Translations under genes and position numbers: made by a program
Shown here: piece after piece, positions 15,151-23,045 of the stretch
How the letters are laid out: each line of letters starts with the position of its first letter
Position numbering within the stretch: the first letter of the stretch is position 1
DNA from: Bacillus marasmi
Lineage (GTDB): Bacteria; Bacillota; Bacilli; Bacillales; Cytobacillaceae
DNA: 37,994 nucleotides
Assembly (NCBI RefSeq): GCF_902168435.1
Contig: NZ_LR656189.1
Span: 1-37,994, forward strand
Reading direction: 5' to 3'
Notes under the pieces: generated by a model
The model's database searches: none
Seen by the model: the letters and a program-made list of their open reading frames with translations, nothing else
Told to the model about the DNA's origin: nothing

Positions 15151-16290
15151 ATGGATGTCCAAGCATTAAAACTCGAAGTGATTCAATACAGTAAAGAAAT
15201 CGGGATTGATAAAATTGGCTTTACTAATGCATCACCTTTTGGAGAATTGAAAAACAGATTAATCCGCCAGAGAGAGTTAGGCTATCAATCCGGTTTTGAG
15301 GAACCAGACCTTGAAAAACGGACCAATCCTGCCCTTCTTTTACAAGAAGCAGCATCGATCATTTCGATTGCTCTCGCGTATCCAGTAAAAATGCGGAACC
15401 GCGTTCAAAGCAAAGCCGGAGAACGACGGGGCTTTTTTTCGCGAGCATCATGGGGACTAGATTATCATCTTGTCTTAAAAGAACGATTGCAGCTGTTAGA
15501 GAAATTTATAATAGAAAAATACCCGGAAGCTATTTGCCGGGCGATGGTCGATACTGGAGAATTAGCAGATAGAGCAGTGGCGGAGCGAGCAGGGATTGGC
15601 TGGAGCGGAAAAAATTGCTCGATTATCACACCGGAGTTTGGATCTTATGTTTATTTAGGTGAAATGATTACCAATATTCCGTTTGAACCAGATAAGCCGC
15701 TGGAGGATCGCTGTGGTGAATGTCGTAAATGCTTAGATGCATGTCCAACGGGTGCATTGGTTCAAGCTGGGCAAATCAATGCAAATCGTTGCATTTCTTT
15801 CTTAACGCAAACGAAGGATTTTATTCCAGAGGAGTATCGAGATAAGATTGGTAACCGAATCTATGGCTGTGACTCCTGTCAAACCGCCTGCCCTGAGAAT
15901 AAAAGAATTGATTTTCACCTCCATTCGGAAATGGAGCCGGACCCTGAACAGGTAAAGCCGTTATTAAAGCCGATTTTGACAATGAGCAATCGTGAGTTTA
16001 AAGCTAAATTTGGATCATTGGCAGGGTCATGGCGTGGTAAAAAGCCAATTCAGCGCAATGCAATGATTGCCTTGGCGCATTTTAAGGATGAAAGTGCCGT
16101 ATCTGACCTAATTCAAGTGTTAAAGAAGGATGACCGACCAGTAATGCGTGGGACGGCTGCCTGGGCGCTGGGGAAAATCGGTAGTGTTGAAGCAAGGCTT
16201 GCCTTAGAAAAGGCTCAACAAGTTGAGCAGTCTGAAGAGGTAATAATTGAAATCAATAAGGCGATTGAAAATATTGTAAGGGTGGACTAA
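15151..16290 (+). CDS. queG: epoxyqueuosine reductase QueG
   Basis: 379 aa from ATG 15151 behind AAAGGAGGG; an upstream TTG in frame has no such site. QueG reduces epoxyqueuosine to queuosine in tRNA, using cobalamin and two 4Fe-4S clusters. VDTGELADRAVAERAGIGWSG near residue 131 carries the family catalytic Asp region. The clusters are at CGECRKCLDACPTGA (about 188) and CDSCQTACPEN (about 240). The last 80 residues form a HEAT-like repeat (AVSDLIQVLKKDD, TAAWALGKIG) as in Bacillus and Streptococcus QueG. It is the yhbA homologue of the B. subtilis yhbA-yhbB-cspR order, which is kept here. Confidence 0.95.
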   Translation: MDVQALKLEVIQYSKEIGIDKIGFTNASPFGELKNRLIRQRELGYQSGFEEPDLEKRTNPALLLQEAASIISIALAYPVKMRNRVQSKAGERRGFFSRASWGLDYHLVLKERLQLLEKFIIEKYPEAICRAMVDTGELADRAVAERAGIGWSGKNCSIITPEFGSYVYLGEMITNIPFEPDKPLEDRCGECRKCLDACPTGALVQAGQINANRCISFLTQTKDFIPEEYRDKIGNRIYGCDSCQTACPENKRIDFHLHSEMEPDPEQVKPLLKPILTMSNREFKAKFGSLAGSWRGKKPIQRNAMIALAHFKDESAVSDLIQVLKKDDRPVMRGTAAWALGKIGSVEARLALEKAQQVEQSEEVIIEINKAIENIVRVD

Positions 16291-16311
16291 TAAAATTGGT
16301 CCATCCTTTTT
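16279..16311 (+). terminator. terminator overlapping the queG stop
   Basis: AGGGTGGAC and GTCCATCCT form a 9-bp stem with an 11-nt loop and five T. The left arm lies in the last codons of queG. Confidence 0.75.
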
Positions 16312-16346
16312 CATGTATTAAGAAGGACAATAGTACCTTTATTGTC

Positions 16347-16449
16347 ATACGGACAAAAATGAAGAGTTTGAGGTTAGAGCATCAAAGTGTCCGTATAAGA
16401 GCTTCATACGGACAAAAAAGAAGAGTGAGAGCGTCAAAAGTGTCCGTAT
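16347..16449. repeat. two tandem palindromic repeats (ATACGGACA...TGTCCGTAT)
   Basis: Unit 1 is 16347-16396 and unit 2 is 16406-16449. Each has ATACGGACA at the left and TGTCCGTAT at the right, with a related middle (GAAGAGT, GAG, GCxTCAAA). A smaller hairpin GACAATA/TATTGTC precedes them. They fill the gap between queG and the next gene. Confidence 0.7.
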
Positions 16450-16573
16450 AAAAGGATAAAATAGTGTACTCTCTAGCTCAATTGACATAAATAACAAATC
16501 GCGGAATGTTAAAGAGTCCCTCGTGATAATTTCATGTTGCCCTCATATGTATGATATGAAGGGAGTGACTGCG

Positions 16574-17461
16574 ATGCGGGGAGAGCTTCAACAGTTATTG
16601 GAAGCCAGGGTTAAACAATGTGTCAGTCAGCAGCGGAGCAAGCAGGACTGTCCAAAAATCGACCGAAAAAAAGCGAGTATGGCAAAACGAGAAGCCGAAA
16701 TTGTGAAAGCAAAAGCAAAGGGCCTAATTACACATGTGAATGAACATGAAGGAATGAAAGATGTCACTTATTCGGTGCATTTTCAATATTTAATCAGACA
16801 ACATGATTTGCTATATATTGAAGAAGAAGTTGAGATGCGGAAGGCAACTTTTATGCAAAACGAAATAATGGAAGAATTTGAACTAGAACCACCAATTAAA
16901 GCGACAAACCTGGATTCTCACAGAGTGTCACATCCAAATGATAAACATGTGAATCCAGAGTATTTACGGGCCTATACCTATGATCGCCTTAAAGCGGTTC
17001 AGTACGCTGAACGGTGGTGGAATAGCTATAATCCGGCCTATATAAAAATTGAAAACAATGATTGTACGAATTTTATATCTCAATGTCTCAATCAAGGTGG
17101 CGCACCGATGCGTGGCTATCCAAATCGAACAAGAGGTTGGTGGATTCGAGGGCAAAATTATAGCTGGAGCTGGACGGTTGCCCATGCGCTAAAATTGTAT
17201 TTAGACAGTTCAAAGACAGGACTAAGGGCGAAGCGTGTGACAAGTCCGGAGCAATTGTTATTAGGTGATGTGATTTGCTACGATTTTGAAGGCGATGGAC
17301 GCTTTAATCATAATACGATTGTTACCGGTAAGGATGCAAATGGAATGCCGCTTGTGAATGCACACACATATAACAGCCGCCAGCGCTATTGGGCATATGA
17401 GGATTCAAGCGCTTATACACCAAACATAAAATACGCTTTTTTCTCGATTGTCGATGGGTAA
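16574..17461 (+). CDS. yhbB: YhbB-like amidase-domain protein
   Basis: 295 aa from ATG 16574, which has AAGGGAG at a proper distance; an upstream frame from 16523 lacks one. The N-terminal half is charged and without signal peptide. From about residue 125 the putative amidase domain follows: AYTYDRLKAVQYAERWW, then NNDCTNFISQCL with the candidate nucleophile C164, GWWIRG, then GDVICYDF and FNHNTIV with candidate H246. This is the Cys-His pattern of NlpC/CHAP-type folds. Function is unproven; cell-wall or spore-peptide hydrolysis is plausible. Position between queG and trmL equals B. subtilis yhbB. Confidence 0.85.
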   Translation: MRGELQQLLEARVKQCVSQQRSKQDCPKIDRKKASMAKREAEIVKAKAKGLITHVNEHEGMKDVTYSVHFQYLIRQHDLLYIEEEVEMRKATFMQNEIMEEFELEPPIKATNLDSHRVSHPNDKHVNPEYLRAYTYDRLKAVQYAERWWNSYNPAYIKIENNDCTNFISQCLNQGGAPMRGYPNRTRGWWIRGQNYSWSWTVAHALKLYLDSSKTGLRAKRVTSPEQLLLGDVICYDFEGDGRFNHNTIVTGKDANGMPLVNAHTYNSRQRYWAYEDSSAYTPNIKYAFFSIVDG

Positions 17462-17468
17462 ACTTGTC

Positions 17469-17496
17469 TTGAAACAAACCTACCGAGTGGTATAAT
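17469..17496 (+). promoter_or_regulatory. promoter of trmL
   Basis: TTGAAA (17469-17474), 16 nt, perfect TATAAT (17491-17496), 33 nt before the trmL start. Confidence 0.65.
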
Positions 17497-17529
17497 AGCA
17501 CATGTACATTGAACTTAGAGGTGAAGAAC

Positions 17530-18003
17530 ATGGGTTTGCATGTTGTTTTATATCAACCTGAAATTCCAGCTAATACAGGAAATATTGCCCGTACATGTGC
17601 GGCTACTAATACAACGCTTCATTTAATTCGGCCACTGGGCTTTTCAACTGATGATAAGAACTTAAAGCGGGCAGGCTTGGACTACTGGGAGTTTGTAAAA
17701 ATTGTTTATTACGATTCACTAGATGAATTTTTCGAAAAAAATGAGGGCGGTCACTTCTTCTACCTAACGAAATATGGAGTAAATCCTCATACAAAGTTCG
17801 ATTACAGCGATCGGAATGTGGACTATTACTTTATGTTCGGTCGAGAGTCAACGGGGTTACCAAAGGACTTAATCGAGAAAAATAAAGATTTTTGCCTGCG
17901 CATCCCTATGAATGATACTGTTCGATCCCTGAACCTATCAAACACCGCAGCCGTCTTAATATACGAAGCACTACGCCAGCAAGACTATCTAGATTTATTT
18001 TAA
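17530..18003 (+). CDS. trmL: tRNA (cytidine(34)-2'-O)-methyltransferase TrmL
   Basis: 157 aa from ATG 17530, with GAGGTG 8 nt upstream; an upstream TTG at 17509 is less likely. SPOUT-class enzyme that methylates the wobble ribose of tRNA-Leu(CAA) and tRNA-Leu(TAA), both of which are encoded at the left of this window. Motifs: QPEIPANTGNIARTCA at the N-terminus, FGRESTGLP near residue 112 and RSLNLSNTAAVLIYEALR at the knot near the C-terminus. Family length is about 155-160. Known as cspR in older B. subtilis annotation. Confidence 0.95.
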   Translation: MGLHVVLYQPEIPANTGNIARTCAATNTTLHLIRPLGFSTDDKNLKRAGLDYWEFVKIVYYDSLDEFFEKNEGGHFFYLTKYGVNPHTKFDYSDRNVDYYFMFGRESTGLPKDLIEKNKDFCLRIPMNDTVRSLNLSNTAAVLIYEALRQQDYLDLF

Positions 18004-18050
18004 TTAAAACACCGGGATCTACTTTGCAGAAGGAAATTAATTTGTTAAAG

Positions 18051-18094
18051 AGCAAATCATGCTGATTTTTCAAGTCGGCTTGGTTTGCTTTTTT
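18051..18094 (+). terminator. terminator of trmL
   Basis: AGCAAATCA and TGGTTTGCT pair at the base; GCTGATTT and AAGTCGGC extend the stem with wobble pairs; six T follow. Confidence 0.8.
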
Positions 18095-18104
18095 ACTATG
18101 ATTA

Positions 18105-18222
18105 TTGTCTAGCGCCAGCGCCTAGGGACTCGGGGTCACAAGTCAAGCCCTTCCGGAAATCAGGATTTCCTGCAGTGCTCGTCTTGTGCCTGTCGCCCCT
18201 GTGCAAGGCGCTTGCGCTTTCC
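18105..18222. repeat. GC-rich dispersed repeat with inverted ends
   Basis: It begins TGTCTAGCGCCAGCGCCTAG and ends GGCGCTTGCGCTTTCC. The ends are inverted (GCGCCAGCGCC against GGCGCTTGCGC), with inner hairpin GGAAATC/GATTTCC. I recall very similar TCTAGCTCCAGCGCCTAG...GCTTTCC elements scattered in many Bacillaceae genomes. GC content is clearly above its surroundings. It lies just before the nitroreductase gene and is partly read through by a spurious longer frame. Confidence 0.65.
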
Positions 18223-18269
18223 TGCATTATTTTGATTTAATAAAAATAGTGCAAAAGGAGGAAGGGAAA

Positions 18270-19019
18270 ATGAACCAAATTATAGAAACAATTTTGAACC
18301 ACCGTTCGATTCGAAAATTTGAAGATAAGCCGCTTACGCAGGAGCAAATTGAGAAAATTATATCCAGCGCTCAAGCAGCTTCCACCTCAAGTTACATACA
18401 AGCGTATACCATCATTGGAGTTACAGACCAAGAGAAGAAAGACAAACTTGCTGAGTTAGCCGGTAATCAAGCCTATGTTAAAGAAAACGGCATTTTTCTT
18501 GTGTTCTGCGGAGACTTACATCGTCATGAAATCGCTGGGAAAATGGAAGAACGTGATGTAACAGAATCACTTGAAAGCACTGAAAAGTTCATGGTCGCTT
18601 TAGTTGATGCAGCTCTAGCAGCTCAAAATGCCGCAATTGCCGCTGAGTCAATGGGATTAGGATTATGCTTCATCGGGGGTATACGAAATAATTTACCAGA
18701 AGTGCAAAAACTATTGAAAACTCCAGACCGAGTCATTCCATTGTTTGGGGTAGCCATCGGGCACGTAGCAAAGTCGACTGACAAAAAGCCACGCTTACCG
18801 ATGAGCAATATTTATCATGAAAATGAGTATCAGCAAAATGAGGAGCAGTTTGTTGCTGAATTAACCGAGTACAATGAGGTCATTTCTAGCTATTACGAAG
18901 CGCGCACAAAGGGTAAACGCAAGGACCGCTGGACTGAGCAAATGGCCAACATGCTCGAGAAAAAATCAAGAATGTACATGAAAGAATACGTTCAAGCTAA
19001 TAAATTTGATTTAAAATAA
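18270..19019 (+). CDS. oxygen-insensitive NADPH nitroreductase / flavin reductase
   Basis: 249 aa from ATG 18270, with AAGGAGGAAGGG upstream; the frame is open to 18186, but that part is the repeat. FMN-dependent NfsA/NfrA-type enzyme. HRSIRKFEDKPL at residue 11 binds the FMN phosphate. AAQNAAIAAESMGLGLCFIGGIRN near 115-140 is the family core. The C-terminal RWTEQMANMLEKKSR region is typical of NfsA/NfrA1. It reduces nitroaromatics, quinones or flavins with NADPH; the physiological substrate is open. B. subtilis has yhbD-yhbF here instead, so this is a local replacement. Confidence 0.9.
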   Translation: MNQIIETILNHRSIRKFEDKPLTQEQIEKIISSAQAASTSSYIQAYTIIGVTDQEKKDKLAELAGNQAYVKENGIFLVFCGDLHRHEIAGKMEERDVTESLESTEKFMVALVDAALAAQNAAIAAESMGLGLCFIGGIRNNLPEVQKLLKTPDRVIPLFGVAIGHVAKSTDKKPRLPMSNIYHENEYQQNEEQFVAELTEYNEVISSYYEARTKGKRKDRWTEQMANMLEKKSRMYMKEYVQANKFDLK

Positions 19020-19032
19020 TCCAAATAAAAAA

Positions 19033-19059
19033 AGCAGCTAATCAATAGCCGCTTTTTTT
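19033..19059 (+). terminator. terminator
   Basis: AGCAGCTA/TAGCCGCT stem with a 5-nt loop and seven T, behind the nitroreductase. Confidence 0.85.
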
Positions 19060-19065
19060 ATTTTC

Positions 19066-19158
19066 TTACTTTGTTACCCCTGGCTTGTCATTATAACCTG
19101 CTGTGAAAATTGCGGATAAGAACGCAAGTGTTACCCCAATGATTAAGATAGTACCCAT
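19066..19158 (-). CDS. 30-aa small membrane peptide
   Basis: The frame reads MGTILIIGVTLAFLSAIFTA, then GYNDKPGVTK and stop. Residues 3-20 form one membrane helix, and a short charged tail follows. GGGAGGG lies 10 nt before the ATG. The convergent nitroreductase terminator ends 6 nt from its stop. Small one-helix proteins of this size are common in Bacillus, often made during sporulation. I do not know a name. Confidence 0.6.
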   Translation of the reverse strand: MGTILIIGVTLAFLSAIFTAGYNDKPGVTK

Positions 19159-19278
19159 GTTAATAAAACCCTCCCATCCTAAAAAACAGATTTAATCAAG
19201 CCTTATTATAGCCTATATCCACAAAAGTGTGAATAATAGTTCAAATTTTTTCTAAACAATAATCCTTTCACGTGATTA

Positions 19279-19308
19279 GGCATGTTCATTTGTACTTTGG
19301 CATAGGAT
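19279..19308 (+). promoter_or_regulatory. possible sigma-E/sigma-K promoter of prkA
   Basis: CATAGGAT (19301-19308) resembles the CATA-type -10 box of the mother-cell sigma factors, with GGCATGTT 14 nt upstream. The motif GCATAGGAT recurs before yhbH at 27748-27756. B. subtilis prkA is sigma-E dependent, which fits. Confidence 0.45.
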
Positions 19309-19349
19309 TATATTAGTCGTCTCTGAAAACGCTAGTGAGGGAGGTCCTT

Positions 19350-21245
19350 ATGGATATATTAAAAAAAATTGAGAACTATCGTGTTGAGGAAGAGAAGCTG
19401 AAGTGGGAAGGGACGTTTGGGGAGTATTTGGAGCTTGTTAGAGAGAAACCATGGGTAGCACAATCTGCCCATTCGAGAGTTTATAATATGGTCAAGGATG
19501 CTGGTGTGGAAGAGGTTAATAATCGGAAGCACTACAAATTTTTTGATAATCAATTGTTTGGACTTGAAGAGCCACTTGAAAGACTTGTTGAAGAATATTT
19601 CCATCCAGCAGCAAAACGCTTAGATGTTCGTAAACGGATCCTTTTATTAATGGGGCCAGTCAGTGGCGGGAAATCAACATTAGTCACAATGTTAAAACGA
19701 GGCTTGGAAAAGTACGCTCGTACTGACCGAGGAGCCTTATTTGCTATCAAAGGTTGCCCAATGCATGAGGATCCGCTACATTTAATTCCACACCATTTAA
19801 GACAGGATTTCTTTGAGGAATACGGAATCCGAATCGAAGGAAATTTATCACCGCTTAATATGATGCGTCTCGAAAAGGAATATGGCGGACGAATAGAGGA
19901 TGTCCTTGTTGAGAGAATCTTCTTCTCTGAAGACAAACGTGTCGGAATTGGAACTTTTAGTCCATCTGATCCAAAGTCACAGGATATTGCGGACTTAACT
20001 GGTAGTATCGACTTTTCAACAATTGCCGAATATGGTTCAGAGTCAGACCCGCGCGCTTATCGTTTCGATGGAGAATTGAACAAAGCGAACCGAGGCATGA
20101 TGGAATTCCAGGAAATGCTAAAGTGTGATGAAAAATTCTTATGGCACTTATTATCTTTAACGCAGGAAGGTAATTTTAAAGCAGGTCGTTTTGCGCTGAT
20201 TAGTGCGGATGAACTGATTGTGGCGCATACAAATGAAACCGAATACCGTTCATTTATTTCTAATAAAAAGAATGAAGCGTTACACTCACGTATCATCGTA
20301 ATGCCAATTCCGTACAACTTAAAGGTTACCCAGGAAGAGAAAATTTATGAAAAGATGATTCATGAAAGTGATGTGGCCAATGTCCACATCGCACCACATA
20401 CTTTGAAGGTTGCGGCAATGTTTACGATTTTAACGCGCCTGAAGGAACCGAAAAAAGGTGATATTGATTTAATCAAGAAAATGCGCCTTTATGATGGTGA
20501 AAATGTGGAGGGCTTCAATTCAGCCGATGTCGCAGAATTGAAGAAGGAGTATCCTGATGAAGGGATGAGTGGAATTGATCCGCGTTATGTGATTAACCGA
20601 ATTTCTTCAACTATCATTCGCAAGGAAATCCCTTCTATTAATGCATTGGATGTATTGCGTTCATTGAAGGAGGGGCTTGACCAGCATCCTTCGATTACAA
20701 CTGAACTCAAGGAACGCTATTTGAATTTTATCTCTTTGGCACGGAAAGAGTACGATGATATCGCCAAGAAGGAAGTTCAAAAGGCGTTTGTATATTCCTA
20801 TGAAGAGTCCGCAAAGACATTAATGGATAATTATCTCGATAACGTTGAAGCGTATTGCAACAAAGCGAAGATGCGCGATCAGCTTACCGGCGAAGAAATT
20901 AATCCAGATGAAAAGCTAATGAGATCGATTGAAGAACAAATCGGTATTTCTGAAAATGCGAAAAAAGCATTCCGCGAGGAAATCCTGATTCGTATTTCAG
21001 CATATGCACGAAAAGGAAAACGGTTCGACTACAATTCTCATGACCGTCTTCGTGAAGCGATTCAAAAGAAATTATTTGCTGATTTGAAGGATGTCGTGAA
21101 AATCACAACTTCTTCGAAAACTCCAAATGAGCAGCAATTGAAGAAAATTAACGAAGTAGTTGCAAGACTCGTTGATGATCACGGTTATAATACGACATCG
21201 GCCAATGAATTACTGCGCTATGTCGGAAGCTTATTGAATCGCTAA
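19350..21245 (+). CDS. prkA: serine protein kinase / AAA+ protein PrkA
   Basis: 631 aa, the same length as B. subtilis PrkA. GGGAGG precedes ATG 19350 by 6 nt; a GTG at 19335 is not needed. The AAA+ core carries Walker A GPVSGGKST (about 102-110). The C-terminal part from about 410 is the PrkA kinase-like domain (ISSTIIRKEIPSINALDVLR). In B. subtilis it is made early in sporulation under sigma-E and affects sigma-K-dependent events. A later report describes protease-type activity for the family, so the kinase label is not secure. Usually directly followed by yhbH; here 6.6 kb of other genes lie between. Confidence 0.96.
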   Translation: MDILKKIENYRVEEEKLKWEGTFGEYLELVREKPWVAQSAHSRVYNMVKDAGVEEVNNRKHYKFFDNQLFGLEEPLERLVEEYFHPAAKRLDVRKRILLLMGPVSGGKSTLVTMLKRGLEKYARTDRGALFAIKGCPMHEDPLHLIPHHLRQDFFEEYGIRIEGNLSPLNMMRLEKEYGGRIEDVLVERIFFSEDKRVGIGTFSPSDPKSQDIADLTGSIDFSTIAEYGSESDPRAYRFDGELNKANRGMMEFQEMLKCDEKFLWHLLSLTQEGNFKAGRFALISADELIVAHTNETEYRSFISNKKNEALHSRIIVMPIPYNLKVTQEEKIYEKMIHESDVANVHIAPHTLKVAAMFTILTRLKEPKKGDIDLIKKMRLYDGENVEGFNSADVAELKKEYPDEGMSGIDPRYVINRISSTIIRKEIPSINALDVLRSLKEGLDQHPSITTELKERYLNFISLARKEYDDIAKKEVQKAFVYSYEESAKTLMDNYLDNVEAYCNKAKMRDQLTGEEINPDEKLMRSIEEQIGISENAKKAFREEILIRISAYARKGKRFDYNSHDRLREAIQKKLFADLKDVVKITTSSKTPNEQQLKKINEVVARLVDDHGYNTTSANELLRYVGSLLNR

Positions 21246-21270
21246 GTAGTTTCTTCTGATTCGTTAAATA

Positions 21271-21303
21271 AAGCAAGTGGGGAAATGCCTCACTTGCTTT
21301 TCT
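21271..21303. terminator. bidirectional terminator between prkA and the 96-aa gene
   Basis: 12-bp arms AAGCAAGTGGGG/CCTCACTTGCTT with one G-T pair and a 6-nt loop; A-rich and T-rich sides serve both converging genes. Confidence 0.8.
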
Positions 21304-21325
21304 GTGTTTCAAGAACGCGACACAA

Positions 21326-21616
21326 TTATTTTTTCTCCGATTCTTCTTCGCCATTGAGGCTTATTTTTTTGCAGCCCACATACAAGCAAGAATAGATTTC
21401 AACACCTTTTTTAGCTTTGGCAAGCCCCTTTAAGTATGGAGTAACTAAATCTTTAAAGTCTGACGAAACCCCTTCTTCCTCCAAAATTCCGTATACGTAC
21501 AATTTTTTCTCGTCAAAAAGAAGAGCAACATTCCCTACCGCTTTACTATTTGAGTCCACTACATTCAGAACTTGAAAAGTCGATGTAATCACTTCAGGTG
21601 AAAAATAAATTTGCAT
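21326..21616 (-). CDS. 96-aa hypothetical protein co-transcribed with the MFS gene
   Basis: Starts at ATG 21616 with GGAGG about 9 nt upstream; the TTG at 21625 is too close to that site. A small soluble alpha/beta protein: QIYFSPEVITSTFQVLNVV, then VALLFDEKKLYVYGILEEE, and a helical middle. It has two Cys near the end (YSCLYVGCKKI) and an acidic tail. No family recognised. It begins 15 nt behind the MFS transporter stop on the same strand, so the two are one operon. Confidence 0.75.
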   Translation of the reverse strand: MQIYFSPEVITSTFQVLNVVDSNSKAVGNVALLFDEKKLYVYGILEEEGVSSDFKDLVTPYLKGLAKAKKGVEIYSCLYVGCKKISLNGEEESEKK

Positions 21617-21631
21617 TTTATTCAACTCCTC

Positions 21632-22876
21632 CTATGAGAACTGTAATTTATCGAACAAGCTATCCTTTGAGTCAGTTGGTTCCTTTTTCTTAACGTGAAT
21701 CAGAGTGAGACATAATAGTCCTGCAAATAATGTCAACCCAGCTGTTGTTAAAAACATACCAGTGCGCGACCATTCCATTAATGTACTGAATATTGGTGGT
21801 CCGATGGCCACTCCCAAAAATCGAACAGAACCATACAGGGAAGTTACAAATCCTCGCCTGTCAGTTGGAACAGAACCTGTAATAAAGCTATTAATACAGG
21901 GGAGCACAAGTCCTGTCCCAATACTGCTTACAACGAGTACAGCGATAAATGGAACTAATTTTTCAAAGAAGACTAAGCTTGCAAATGATGCAGTCATTAA
22001 CAAAGTCCCCAAAACAATCAGTGATTTCATTAATCCCATTTTCTTTCCGATTTTACTACCGGTAATATATGAGGTTGTTGTCATCACTAATAATGGAATT
22101 GCTAAAATCCCACCCTTTGGAATCCCATCGATTCCATGGTCCTTCTCTAAAATATCGGAAATATAAAAAAGAATACCAAATAATGCAAATAAACAGGTGG
22201 CACCGGTAAAATAAGCTGCAAATAACCACCGACCTTCATTTTTAAACACTGAAACAAGCCCTTTTACATACTTTCCTAATGGTGGTGGTTCCTTTTCCGC
22301 CTTTTTTTCTTTTATGAAAAAGATTGTGAGTAATACAGAAATTAGACAAAAAATAGGAAAGGCAAAAAATGCTGCATACCAAAATAACAGGGCAAATAAA
22401 GAACCTAAAATGGGACTTATTACCTTTCCGAAGCCATTCGAGGCTTCCACAAGCCCGAGCACCCGGCTCTGTTTTGCACCTTTAAATAAATCCCCCGTCA
22501 AAGCCATTGCAATGGGTGCAGTCCCTGCAGCGCCAATTCCCTGCATGACTCGCCCGGCAAGTACCCACATATAAGCGTTGGAAAACCAGGCAGATGCAGC
22601 TCCTGCTAATAGGCCACCACTACCGTACAAAATTAGGGCAGGGATAATAACCGCTTTTCGTGAAAATCGGTCGGACAAATATCCTAAAATCGGAATTGAA
22701 ATTGCCGCAGCAATCGAAAATACCGATATAATCAGGCTTACTTTAAATTGGGAGACATCTAGTTCAGTCTTCATTTTTGGTAATAGCGGAATAAGCATCG
22801 AATTTCCGAGAACCAAAATCATAGGGATTGAGCCTATAGCTAAAATTGTCCACCCATTAGGTTTTTTTGTTGCCAA
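21632..22876 (-). CDS. MFS transporter, 12-TM (YitG-like drug/anion exporter)
   Basis: 414 aa from the TTG at 22876, 7 nt behind AGGGGTGG; a longer frame to 22981 has no such site. Twelve hydrophobic segments. The MFS loop motif [13 protein letters not shown] lies between helices 2 and 3. [18 protein letters not shown] in helix 4 resembles antiporter-type motifs. It looks like the Bmr/YitG drug-efflux branch. It is divergent from comA. In B. subtilis the sulfolactate genes yitC/yitD also neighbour an MFS gene (yitG), so transport of sulfolactate or a precursor is a reasonable guess, not shown. The upstream box CATATACTA (22961-22969, minus strand) resembles a sporulation -10 element. Confidence 0.88.
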   Translation of the reverse strand: MATKKPNGWTILAIGSIPMILVLGNSMLIPLLPKMKTELDVSQFKVSLIISVFSIAAAISIPILGYLSDRFSRKAVIIPALILYGSGGLLAGAASAWFSNAYMWVLAGRVMQGIGAAGTAPIAMALTGDLFKGAKQSRVLGLVEASNGFGKVISPILGSLFALLFWYAAFFAFPIFCLISVLLTIFFIKEKKAEKEPPPLGKYVKGLVSVFKNEGRWLFAAYFTGATCLFALFGILFYISDILEKDHGIDGIPKGGILAIPLLVMTTTSYITGSKIGKKMGLMKSLIVLGTLLMTASFASLVFFEKLVPFIAVLVVSSIGTGLVLPCINSFITGSVPTDRRGFVTSLYGSVRFLGVAIGPPIFSTLMEWSRTGMFLTTAGLTLFAGLLCLTLIHVKKKEPTDSKDSLFDKLQFS

Positions 22877-22960
22877 GTAATGTCCACCCCTAACTTTAAT
22901 GATGAAAGCTTTCCTATTGTTTGATAGGGTGGATGAGTTTATACATGAAGATTTGCCAGA

Positions 22961-22969
22961 TAGTATATG
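22961..22969 (-). promoter_or_regulatory. possible sporulation -10 box for the MFS gene
   Basis: On the minus strand the sequence is CATATACTA, matching CATA-N3-TA of sigma-K/sigma-E promoters. The -35 region (GTGTAAAT about 13 nt away) is only a weak match. Confidence 0.35.
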
Positions 22970-23042
22970 GAAAACGCCCATTATTTACACATTTACCCAG
23001 TATTTGAATAGTCTATTTTAGAATATTGAGGAGGCGTTTTCC
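22969..23042. promoter_or_regulatory. 10-bp inverted repeat spanning the comA leader
   Basis: GGAAAACGCC (22969-22978) and GGCGTTTTCC (23033-23042) are perfect complements 54 nt apart. The right arm overlaps the end of the comA ribosome binding site and stops 3 nt before the ATG. It could be an operator shared by the divergent genes or an RNA stem that hides the start. Confidence 0.5.
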
Positions 23043-23045
23043 CTA

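Noticed and set aside
18186-18269. N-terminal extension of the nitroreductase
   Set aside because: It is the GC-rich repeat read in frame; the proper site AAGGAGG precedes ATG 18270.
21705-22880. Plus-strand frames opposite the MFS gene
   Set aside because: They are shadows of the transporter; composition is biased and no start signals are present.
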